NCBI GenBank assembly: GCA_019237435.1
Contig: JAFAHB010000055.1
Coordinates: 1-6,637 of the forward strand
Length of the DNA: 6,637 nucleotides
From: Vulcanimicrobiota bacterium
Lineage (GTDB): Bacteria > Vulcanimicrobiota > Vulcanimicrobiia > Vulcanimicrobiales > Vulcanimicrobiaceae
Direction of reading: 5' to 3'
Program-made: the position numbers and the translations under genes
Shown here: in pieces, positions 1 to 6,637 of the stretch
Position numbering within the stretch: the first letter of the stretch is position 1
Layout: the number at the start of each line of letters is the position of its first letter
The notes under the pieces: generated by a model
What the model saw: only the letters and a program-made list of their open reading frames with translations
Database searches by the model: none
What the model was told of the DNA's origin: nothing

Positions 1-51
1 ACGACGCCGTCACCGTCGCCGACGCCGAGCGCCGGGCCGCCATTTACAAAC
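1..51 (+). other. Pro/Thr/Ser-rich linker between the missing signal peptide and the propeller of paralogue A
   Basis: In frame with the first gene, these 17 codons read TTPSPSPTPSAGPPFTN, joined directly to MKWREIGPA. Low-complexity Pro/Ser/Thr stretches of this kind are typical of flexible tethers after a signal peptide or lipoprotein anchor. The paralogue has only Asn-Leu between its predicted cleavage site and the matching SWRSIGPA, so this linker is specific to paralogue A. The type of export signal before it cannot be seen. Confidence 0.75.
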
Positions 52-3000
52 ATGAAGTGGCGCGAGATCGGACCGGCTGCCGGCGGCGGCCGCGTCACCT
101 CGGTCGCCGGCGCAGCGAGTAGCCCCAAGCTGTACTTCATCGGTAGCGCGGGCGGCGGAGTCTGGCGGACGCAGAACGGCGGTCAGACTTGGGATCCCGT
201 CTTCGATAAGGAACCGGTCGCGGCGATCGGCGCCGTGACGATCGATCCAACCGACACCAGGATCGTCTGGGCCGGCACCGGCGAGTCGAATCCTCGGCAA
301 GACGTCAGCTACGGCGACGGCGTCTACAAGAGCACCGACGATGGTGACACGTGGACGAACGTCGGCCTGAAAGGTACGCGAGCGATCTCGCGGATTCTCG
401 TCGATCCGCGCAATCACAATCATGTGATCGTCGGCGCGTTCGGCGATGCGTTCGGCGACAGCCCGCAACGCGGCGTCTACGTTAGCGACGATGGCGGGCG
501 AACGTGGCGGCAGACGCTCTACGTAGGGCCTCAGAGCGGCGCGTCCGATCTGGCGCTCGACCCGCAGAATCCAAGCGTCGTCTACGCCGGCATCTGGAAG
601 TTCCAGCGCAGGCCGTGGACCTTCGTCAGCGGCGGCGCCGAAGACGGCATCTACAAATCGACGGACGGCGGCGCGACCTGGACTAAGCTCGAAGGCCACG
701 GACTTCCCGCTTCGCCGATGGGCCGTATCGGCTTGGCCGTTGCGCCGAGCGACGGCAATCGCGTCTACGCGGTCATCGAGTCGAAGGACGGCGTGCTCTG
801 GCGCTCCGACGACGGCGGCGGGAACTGGCAAATCGTCAGCAACGATTCGCAGGTCGACGCGCGCCCGTTCTACTTCTCGCACGTGGAGGTCGATCCCAAA
901 AATCCCAATAGAGTGTACGCGCTCTCGTTTGAAGTGATGTTGAGCACAGACGGCGGCAAGACGTTCAAATCGACGGCGGAAAGCGTGCACTCGGACTTCC
1001 ACGCGATCTGGATCGCGCCCAACGATCCCGACCGGATCATTCTCGGCGAGGACGGGGGTTACGCGCTGACGCTCGACGGCGGCGACAATTGGTTCTTTTC
1101 CGCAAACGTGCCGATCGGGCAGATCTATCGCGTGGGCCTGGGCAACGACAACCCGTATACCGTTTGCGTCGGTTTGCAAGATAATCAGGGTTGGTGCGGC
1201 CCATCGAACTCACTCGATCCATCCGGAATTCAAAATAAGAACTGGATCGTTACGGTCGGTGGTGACGGTCAGTGGGGAATACCGGAGCCCGACGATCCGA
1301 ACTGGATTTGGTCGAACGCGCAAAACGGCGCGCTCACGATTTACAACCGCGTCACGCAAGACCAGTGGTCGGCGCAGCCGTATTTGCAGACCGGCAAGGA
1401 ATCGTGGGTGCTCGCGACCAGCAAGTACCGATTTCACTGGGAGTCGCCGATTGCATTCGCGCCGTGGCGCACGGCGAGCGGCGGAGTCATCGGGTGGTTC
1501 GGCGGCAACGTCATCTTTCAGACGACTGACCGCGGTCACTCCTGGACCGTCATCAGTCCGGATCTAACGCGCAACATCAAGTCGCATCAGCAGCCGGCGG
1601 GAGGACCGATCACCAACGACGTCTCCGGGGCCGAGTACAGCGACACGATCCTCGATATCGAGGGTTCCCCTCGCGCGCGCGGCGAGATCTGGGTCGGAAC
1701 CGACGACGGTCTCGTGCAGCTCACGCGCGACGGCGGCAAGCATTGGACGAACGTGACGCCGCCCGATGCGCCCCAGTTCGGCCGCGTCGAAACGGTCGCG
1801 CCCTCGCCGCTCGTGGACGGAACGGCGTATGCGATCAGCGACGCTCACTACGTGGGCGACAACTTGGCGTATGCGTTCGTCACCCACGACTTCGGCCAGC
1901 ACTGGACGAAGATCGTCAACGGTTTACCGGCCGATCAATGGGTACGCACGATTCGGCCCGATATTCGCGACCGCAATCTGCTCTATCTCGGCAGCGAAGA
2001 GGGTATCTGGATTTCGTTTGATGGCGGCTCGACTTGGCAATCGTTCCAAAACGACATGCCGCCGGTTTCCGTGCGCGATATTCGCCTGCAGCCGGAGTAC
2101 GACGATCTCGTCGTCGCGACGCACGGTCGCGCAACCTACATCATGGACGACGTGCGACCCGTGCAGGAGCTGCAACAGGCGATCGGTCGCGGCACATGGC
2201 TCTTTACGCCGCGCCTAGCGTACGAGTGGACGCTGCACTCGAACGACGAAGGCACGTATACAGAGTACACCGCCGAAAATCCACCGTTCGGCGTGACGAT
2301 CACCTTCTATCAGAGTCAAGCGCAGAAGGGTGCGCCGTCGCTCGACATTCTCGACGCGCGCGGACGCGTGATTCGCAGCATCTCGGGAACGCACAAAGTT
2401 GAGGGTAAAGACCAGCCGTACATTACGAACAAAACCGGCTTGAATCGCTACACCTGGGATTTCAACGTCAACGGGCCGGTGAAGTGGAACGGCGCCGCGC
2501 TCGACTTTCTCAAAGGACCCGACACCGGGCCCGGCGTCGTGCCGGGCGACTACTCGGTGCGCATGTCGCTTGCAGGGCACACTTACGTGCAGCGTTTCCA
2601 CGTTGCGGCGGATCCGCGCTCGCGCTTCACCCAGGCCGACTACCAGCGCAGCTTCGACGAGGCGATGCGGCAGACGGCGCATCTTTCTACGCTCGATGCG
2701 ATTCTCAATAATCTCGACGATCTCAAGAAGTCGATCGGTACGGCGCAAGCATCGGCGCAGAAATCTAAAAGCGCGGCCCTGACCGCGAAGCTGCAAGATG
2801 CCGAAACGGCGCGCAAGGCGTTGTTCGATTCGCTCGGCACGTACGTTCGCGGCGAAGGAACGGAGGACGAACCGAAGCTGCACGAAGATCTGCTGGGCGC
2901 ATTTCAGCAGGCACAGGGCCTAATCACGCCGACCGTAAGCGACTTCTTATCGCGCGTCGATGCCGAGTATCGCGCCGGCATCGCGCGGTATAACGCGTTC

Positions 3001-3087
3001 GTCACTGCGACCATGCCCGGCATCAATGCGGCGCTGCAGCAGGCCGGAGTGAAGACGCTCCCGACCGTCAAAACCGTTACGCCATGA
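1..3087 (+). CDS. VPS10/sortilin-like BNR (Asp-box) beta-propeller protein, paralogue A, 5'-truncated by the window edge
   Basis: Large exported beta-propeller protein of the bacterial VPS10/sortilin-like family, often labelled 'glycosyl hydrolase'; its molecular function is unknown. Residues are numbered from the internal Met at base 52. Eleven Asp boxes (S/T-x-D-x-G-x-T-W type) begin at residues 40, 94, 145, 203, 252, 298, 340, 491, 558, 611 and 655. The family N-terminal signature WREIGPA..GGRV opens the propeller and DDLVVATHGR (684-693) closes it. A beta-sandwich-like region follows (about 716-856, with GLNRYTWDF at 796), then a helical, charged tail (about 857-1011). The only cysteines are C372 and C382. 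The frame has no stop from base 1, and the upstream codons encode a Pro/Thr/Ser-rich linker. No Shine-Dalgarno precedes base 52, so the start and signal peptide lie outside the window. The stop overlaps the next gene. No sialidase catalytic set was recognised, so the glycosidase label is not supported here. The fold is confident; the function is open. Confidence 0.95.
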   Translation, partial: TTPSPSPTPSAGPPFTNMKWREIGPAAGGGRVTSVAGAASSPKLYFIGSAGGGVWRTQNGGQTWDPVFDKEPVAAIGAVTIDPTDTRIVWAGTGESNPRQDVSYGDGVYKSTDDGDTWTNVGLKGTRAISRILVDPRNHNHVIVGAFGDAFGDSPQRGVYVSDDGGRTWRQTLYVGPQSGASDLALDPQNPSVVYAGIWKFQRRPWTFVSGGAEDGIYKSTDGGATWTKLEGHGLPASPMGRIGLAVAPSDGNRVYAVIESKDGVLWRSDDGGGNWQIVSNDSQVDARPFYFSHVEVDPKNPNRVYALSFEVMLSTDGGKTFKSTAESVHSDFHAIWIAPNDPDRIILGEDGGYALTLDGGDNWFFSANVPIGQIYRVGLGNDNPYTVCVGLQDNQGWCGPSNSLDPSGIQNKNWIVTVGGDGQWGIPEPDDPNWIWSNAQNGALTIYNRVTQDQWSAQPYLQTGKESWVLATSKYRFHWESPIAFAPWRTASGGVIGWFGGNVIFQTTDRGHSWTVISPDLTRNIKSHQQPAGGPITNDVSGAEYSDTILDIEGSPRARGEIWVGTDDGLVQLTRDGGKHWTNVTPPDAPQFGRVETVAPSPLVDGTAYAISDAHYVGDNLAYAFVTHDFGQHWTKIVNGLPADQWVRTIRPDIRDRNLLYLGSEEGIWISFDGGSTWQSFQNDMPPVSVRDIRLQPEYDDLVVATHGRATYIMDDVRPVQELQQAIGRGTWLFTPRLAYEWTLHSNDEGTYTEYTAENPPFGVTITFYQSQAQKGAPSLDILDARGRVIRSISGTHKVEGKDQPYITNKTGLNRYTWDFNVNGPVKWNGAALDFLKGPDTGPGVVPGDYSVRMSLAGHTYVQRFHVAADPRSRFTQADYQRSFDEAMRQTAHLSTLDAILNNLDDLKKSIGTAQASAQKSKSAALTAKLQDAETARKALFDSLGTYVRGEGTEDEPKLHEDLLGAFQQAQGLITPTVSDFLSRVDAEYRAGIARYNAFVTATMPGINAALQQAGVKTLPTVKTVTP
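3084..3087 (+). promoter_or_regulatory. ATGA stop/start overlap, probable translational coupling
   Basis: The ATG of the second propeller gene (3084-3086) shares bases with the TGA stop of the first (3085-3087). The bases just upstream contain no GGAGG-like element. A ribosome ending the first gene is therefore the likely source of initiation on the second. Coupling is inferred from the overlap and the missing Shine-Dalgarno. Confidence 0.75.
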
Positions 3088-6000
3088 CGATCCTTTCGAG
3101 CGTTCTGCTCGCAGCCGCCGCGTATGCGAATCTGTCTTGGCGCTCGATCGGCCCGGCGGTTTCCGGCGGACGGGTCGCCTCGGTAGCGGGCACGCCGCAG
3201 GACGATCAGCTCTATTATCTCGGCACCGCGGGCGGAGGCGTGTGGAGATCCATCAACGGCGGCGCGACGTGGGAGCCGGTCTTCGAAAAAGAATCGGTCG
3301 CCGCCATTGGAGCCGTTGCGATCGATCCGGCGGACGAGCGCGTCGTCTGGGCAGGAACCGGTGAGGCGAATCCGCGTAACGACGTGAGCTTCGGAAACGG
3401 ACTCTATAAATCGACCGACGGTGCGAAGACCTGGCGACGCGTTGGGTTGGCCGGCGTCTGGAGCATTTCGCGCATCGCCATCGATCAACGCGATCCGCGC
3501 CACGTCGTCGTGGGAGCGTTCGGCGATCCGTTTAACGATTCGACGAATCGCGGCGTTTACGTTACGTTCGACGGCGGTCAGAGCTGGCGTAAATCGCTCT
3601 ATCTCTCGCCCGCGAGCGGCGCCAGCGACGTTGCGGTCGATCCCCAAAACCCCAACGTCGTCTATGCCGGGATGTGGCATTTCCGGCGCGTGCCGTGGAC
3701 TTTCACCAGCGGCGGCCCCGACGGCGGACTTTATAAATCGAGCGACGGCGGACGAACGTGGAAGAAACTCACCGGCAACGGTCTTCCGGCCGGCTACACG
3801 GGTCGAATTGGCCTCGCCGTCGCGCCAAATCGTCCTAATCGGATCTTCGCGCTGATCGAAGCGAAGGGCGGCATTCTCTGGCGCTCCGACGACGCGGGCG
3901 CGCACTGGACGATGGTCAGCAGCGATACGCTCGTCGACCAGCGTCCGTTTTACTTCACGCACATCGCCGTCGACCCGAGCAACGCCAACCACGTCTACGC
4001 GGTTTCCGAGATGCTCGCCGAGAGCAAAGACGGTGGCCGCAAGTTCACCGAGATCGCCAAAGGCGTGCACGTCGATTATCACGCGATTTGGATCGCTCCG
4101 AATAACCCCAAACGGATCATCGTGGGGGAAGATGGCGGTTATGCCGTCACGACCGATCTCGAGCATTGGTCGTTCTCGCGCAACCTCTCGATCGGCCAAA
4201 TCTATCACGTCGGTCTCTCCAACGAAACTCCGTATAGCGTCTGCGTCGCGTTTCAAGACAACGGCGGTTTCTGCGGTCCCGAGAACTCGCTCGACGGCGA
4301 AGGAATCCTCGATCGTCATTGGACGGACGTCGTCGGCGGCGACGGCATGTGGACCGTGCCCGACCCCGTCGATTCACGTTACGTCTGGTCCGACCTGGAA
4401 GACGGGGCCGTAACGCTCTTCGACCGGAAGACCGAGACGAGCCGTTTCATCCGCCCGTACGACTCGTTTCCGGGGAGCTTTCTCGGTCCGTTCGATTTGA
4501 GCAAAGTGCCCTATCGGTTCAATTGGGATTCGCCGATTGCGTTTGCGCCATGGGACGGACACGTTGCGTGGTTCGGCGGCAACGTCGTCTTTCAGTCGAT
4601 GAATCGTGGCGAAACGTGGACGCCGATCAGCCCGGATTTGACGCGAAACATCAAGGAGCATCAGGTGCCCTCGGGCGGCCCGCTCGCAAAAGACGTCTCG
4701 GGCGCCGAGTACTCCGATACGCTTCTTTACATCGAAGGCTCGCCGATCGATCGTGGTGAGATCTGGGTCGGAACCGACGACGGTTACACGCAACTGACGC
4801 GCGACGGCGGCGCGCACTGGAGTAACGTCACGCCGCCCGGAACGCCGCAGTACGCGCGCATCGAGACGACGGCGCCGTCGCCGCTGACGGCAGGCACGGC
4901 CTACGTCGTTGCGGACAATCATCGCATGGGCGATTACGCGCCGTACGTCTTCGTCACGCGCGACTACGGCGCGAGCTGGACGAAGATCGTCAACGGGCTG
5001 CCGCCCAACCAGTACGTTCGCACGATTCGACCGGATACGCACAATTCGTACGTGCTCTATGCGGGGACCGAGGCGGGCTTGTGGGTCTCGTTCGACGGCG
5101 GTTCACACTGGCAAGACTTCCGAATTAATCTCCCAACGGTCTCGGTGCGCGATATTCGGATCCAGCCGCAGTTCGACGATCTCGTCGTGGCGACGCACGG
5201 CCGCGATACGTGGATACTCGACGACGTCGACTCGATTCAGCAGCTCGGCAACGCCGAACGCGCGGGCACCATGCTATTTTCGCCGCGCATCGCCTACGAA
5301 TACCATTATCATTCCAACGATCTCGGCATCTACACGCGGTTCGCGGGCGAGAATCCGCCCAAGGGTGCGATCGTCGACTTTTACCAAACCGCGCCCGCGA
5401 AAAACGCGCCGGCGCTCGAGATCCTCGATGCGAGCGGCCGCGTGATTCGCACCGTCAAGGGCACGCATAAAGTCAAGGGCAAAGAAGAGCCCTACGTTTC
5501 GAACAAAGCCGGCGTCAACCGTTACGTGTGGGATTTTACCGAGGATGCGCCGGCGAAATGGTATGGGGCCGCGCGCGAGGATTATCAAGGCCCGAAGACC
5601 GGAGCGACCGTCGTACCGGGAACGTATACCGTGCGGTTGACCCTGGGCGGCGCCGCGATGCAGCAGAGCCTGGTCGTGAAGGGCGATCCTCGCGACGACT
5701 GGACCGCGGCGCAGTATCAATCGGGCTACGAGTACGCGCATAAGTATTCGACCCTCTACGGCAAGATCGACGAGGCGCTCAACAATCTCGACGCGATCAA
5801 GAAGTCGCTGACCTCCGCCGGCACAGCAGCAAAGAACGATCCGTCGCTGCAGCGCCAAATCGCCGATGCGACCGCGCGCCGGCAGCCGGTCTTCGATGCG
5901 TTCACCGCCGATTACAAGAACGACGAAGACTCCATTCAGCGAGCGGGGTCGCTGCGTGAGTCGGTGCCGCGCACGAGCGGATTCGGAGGCCCGCAATGGC

Positions 6001-6164
6001 CGCCGACGGTGGCGCAGCTCGACTATGCAAAGCGCTTCGATGCGGCGTATACTGCGGCCATGGGCGGCTATAACGCTTACGTGAGCTCGTTACAGCCGCT
6101 GCAAGCCGCGCTCAAGAAAGACGGGATCAAGGCGCTCGACGGAACGAATCCCGTAACGCCCTAG
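3084..6164 (+). CDS. VPS10/sortilin-like BNR (Asp-box) beta-propeller protein, paralogue B, complete
   Basis: Complete 1026-residue exported propeller protein, paralogous to the gene before it. A short signal peptide is likely: a hydrophobic run at residues 4-14 and an A-Y-A cleavage site at 13-15. Its n-region (MTI) carries no positive charge, which is unusual. The mature protein opens with NLSWRSIGPA..GGRV. Asp boxes begin at residues 56, 110, 161, 219, 268, 314, 505, 572, 625 and 669. An eleventh, at 356, is degenerate: it is one residue short and lacks the glycines (TTDLEHW). The sole cysteines are C387 and C397. DDLVVATHGR at 698-707 ends the propeller. A beta-sandwich-like region follows (GVNRYVWDF from 810), then a helical tail from about 873. 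The ATG lies within the upstream stop (ATGA) and has no clear Shine-Dalgarno, which suggests translation by coupling. The family is known widely but its role is not; secretion and pairing with paralogue A are inferred. Confidence 0.96.
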   Translation: MTILSSVLLAAAAYANLSWRSIGPAVSGGRVASVAGTPQDDQLYYLGTAGGGVWRSINGGATWEPVFEKESVAAIGAVAIDPADERVVWAGTGEANPRNDVSFGNGLYKSTDGAKTWRRVGLAGVWSISRIAIDQRDPRHVVVGAFGDPFNDSTNRGVYVTFDGGQSWRKSLYLSPASGASDVAVDPQNPNVVYAGMWHFRRVPWTFTSGGPDGGLYKSSDGGRTWKKLTGNGLPAGYTGRIGLAVAPNRPNRIFALIEAKGGILWRSDDAGAHWTMVSSDTLVDQRPFYFTHIAVDPSNANHVYAVSEMLAESKDGGRKFTEIAKGVHVDYHAIWIAPNNPKRIIVGEDGGYAVTTDLEHWSFSRNLSIGQIYHVGLSNETPYSVCVAFQDNGGFCGPENSLDGEGILDRHWTDVVGGDGMWTVPDPVDSRYVWSDLEDGAVTLFDRKTETSRFIRPYDSFPGSFLGPFDLSKVPYRFNWDSPIAFAPWDGHVAWFGGNVVFQSMNRGETWTPISPDLTRNIKEHQVPSGGPLAKDVSGAEYSDTLLYIEGSPIDRGEIWVGTDDGYTQLTRDGGAHWSNVTPPGTPQYARIETTAPSPLTAGTAYVVADNHRMGDYAPYVFVTRDYGASWTKIVNGLPPNQYVRTIRPDTHNSYVLYAGTEAGLWVSFDGGSHWQDFRINLPTVSVRDIRIQPQFDDLVVATHGRDTWILDDVDSIQQLGNAERAGTMLFSPRIAYEYHYHSNDLGIYTRFAGENPPKGAIVDFYQTAPAKNAPALEILDASGRVIRTVKGTHKVKGKEEPYVSNKAGVNRYVWDFTEDAPAKWYGAAREDYQGPKTGATVVPGTYTVRLTLGGAAMQQSLVVKGDPRDDWTAAQYQSGYEYAHKYSTLYGKIDEALNNLDAIKKSLTSAGTAAKNDPSLQRQIADATARRQPVFDAFTADYKNDEDSIQRAGSLRESVPRTSGFGGPQWPPTVAQLDYAKRFDAAYTAAMGGYNAYVSSLQPLQAALKKDGIKALDGTNPVTP

Positions 6165-6191
6165 CGCGGCAGCTAGTGGAGGGCCCAGCTG
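6165..6191 (+). other. Short intergenic gap without a recognisable terminator
   Basis: These 27 bases separate the second propeller gene from the lipoprotein gene. They contain the Shine-Dalgarno and a possible weak hairpin (CAGCT at 6170-6174 pairing with AGCTG at 6187-6191, with a 12-base loop). No U-tract follows, so it does not look like a rho-independent terminator, and read-through into the lipoprotein gene is likely. Confidence 0.6.
6178..6183 (+). promoter_or_regulatory. Shine-Dalgarno sequence of the glycine-rich lipoprotein gene
   Basis: GGAGGG lies 8 bases before the ATG at 6192, a normal spacing, and fixes that start. It sits within the 27-base gap after the second propeller gene, which is too short to hold a convincing promoter or terminator. 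The third gene is therefore probably co-transcribed but translated independently, unlike the coupled second gene. Confidence 0.8.
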
Positions 6192-6637
6192 ATGAATTCG
6201 CGCGTTTTTGCGGCCTGCGTCACCATCGGAGTCTTGACCGGTTGCGCGAGCACCGCGCTCTCGACGCCGCCGGTTTCATTCGCTAATCCCGCGGCGGCGC
6301 ATGGCTCTGAGAAATTCAAATACACCGGAGCCAAGCAAAAGTTCAAGGTGCCGGCCGGCGTCGCGCACGTAACGATCGACGCGCTTGGTGCCGCGGGCGG
6401 CGGCGGCGGAGCGTCTACCGCTCCCGGAGGTAACGGCGGGCTCGTCAAGGCCACCATCGCCGTTACGCCGGGCGAAACGCTCGGGGTTTTCGTCGGCGGT
6501 GCCAACGGCGGCTTTAACGGCGGCGGCCCCGGATCGCCCAGCGGCACCGAAGGCGGCGGAGGCGCCTCCGACGTGCGTCAGGGCGGCGATACATTGACGA
6601 ACAGAGTCGTTATCGCGGGCGGCGGCGGCGGCGGAGG
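6192..6637 (+). CDS. Glycine-rich lipoprotein with ALK/LTK-type Gly-rich domain, 3'-truncated by the window edge
   Basis: The first 148 codons are present and the frame is open to the window end. The N-terminus MNSRVFAACVTIGVLTGC is a lipoprotein signal: Arg4, a hydrophobic core at 5-15, and the lipobox L-T-G-C with acceptor Cys18. Ala at +2 gives no Asp-type inner-membrane retention signal, a rule known mainly from Proteobacteria. A short Ser/Thr/Pro/Ala spacer (19-39) leads to FKYTGAKQKFKVPAGVAHVTIDALGAAGGGGG (written as a continuous match at 42-73 to the family opening). Glycine clusters follow, interleaved with short beta-strand-like segments (KATIAVTPGETLGVFVGG at 86-103). EGGGGASDVRQGG (120-132) and RVVIAGGGGGG (138-148) are further hallmarks of bacterial proteins with the glycine-rich domain named after ALK/LTK receptors. 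Such proteins are usually surface or secreted, with an adhesive or structural role presumed but not shown. The start is supported by a good Shine-Dalgarno. It is probably in one operon with the propeller genes. Confidence 0.88.
   Translation, partial: MNSRVFAACVTIGVLTGCASTALSTPPVSFANPAAAHGSEKFKYTGAKQKFKVPAGVAHVTIDALGAAGGGGGASTAPGGNGGLVKATIAVTPGETLGVFVGGANGGFNGGGPGSPSGTEGGGGASDVRQGGDTLTNRVVIAGGGGGG

Noticed and set aside
1..40. Short CCG/ACG-rich repeat at the left edge, considered as a microsatellite or array
   Set aside because: It is explained by a Pro/Thr/Ser linker in frame with the first gene; no spacers or regular unit are present.
10..1179. 389-codon open frame on the minus strand
   Set aside because: It is in exact codon register with the sense gene. 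Its length follows from the near absence of TTA, CTA and TCA sense codons in GC-rich DNA (it ends at the TCA codon at 10-12). The translation is arginine- and alanine-rich without a recognisable domain, while the sense strand encodes a clear propeller.
2904..4319. 471-codon open frame on the minus strand spanning the junction of the two propeller genes
   Set aside because: Its main part is in codon register with the second gene and resembles the other antisense frame only because the sense genes are paralogous. It has no credible domain.
4374..5042. 222-codon open frame on the minus strand (similar ones at 2215-2883 and 5274-5996)
   Set aside because: These are further antisense shadows of the propeller genes, with the Arg/Asp/Val-rich composition expected from the reverse of GC-rich codons.
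3084..6164. Second propeller gene as a recently transferred or assembly-duplicated copy
   Set aside because: Codon use looks like its neighbours, identity to the first copy is only about two thirds in the counted block, and no terminal repeats, transposase or integration site are present.
6173..6547. 124-codon minus-strand frame, proline-rich
   Set aside because: The prolines are the complement of the glycine codons of the lipoprotein gene, which has a lipobox and Shine-Dalgarno of its own.
6391..6637. GGC-rich runs near the right edge, considered as low-quality or repeat sequence
   Set aside because: They stay in frame and encode the glycine clusters expected of the domain, interleaved with normal beta-strand segments.

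Overview
The window is GC-rich, densely packed bacterial DNA read entirely on the + strand. It holds three genes in a row: two large secreted beta-propeller proteins and the start of a glycine-rich lipoprotein. The codons favour G/C at the third position. The propeller family (VPS10/sortilin-like proteins of about 1000 residues, often labelled 'glycosyl hydrolase' or 'BNR repeat protein') is common in soil-type phyla such as Acidobacteriota, Gemmatimonadota and Eremiobacterota. I cannot fix the phylum from this sequence. A lipobox on the third gene and a signal peptide on the second place the products outside the cytoplasm.

Layout. Positions 1-3087 carry the first propeller gene. It is cut at its 5' end by the window edge: the reading frame is open from base 1 through a Pro/Thr/Ser linker, so the ATG at 52 is an internal methionine and not the true start. 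Positions 3084-6164 carry the second propeller gene, complete, starting inside the stop codon of the first (ATGA overlap). After a 27-base gap with a good Shine-Dalgarno sequence, positions 6192-6637 carry the first 148 codons of a lipoprotein with an ALK/LTK-type glycine-rich domain, which runs off the 3' end.

How the genes fit together. The two propeller proteins are tandem paralogues. Over a hand-counted 159-residue block they share 106 residues (67%), and their Asp-box motifs stay in register from end to end with almost no length change. The overlap implies translational coupling and probably matched amounts of the two proteins. The third gene, on the same strand and closely spaced, probably belongs to the same transcript. 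A reasonable reading is a cell-envelope module of two paired propellers and a surface-anchored glycine-rich protein. No substrate, enzymatic activity or partner can be read from the sequence. I see no RNA gene, mobile element, CRISPR array or rho-independent terminator. No stretch over 300 bases lacks a gene.
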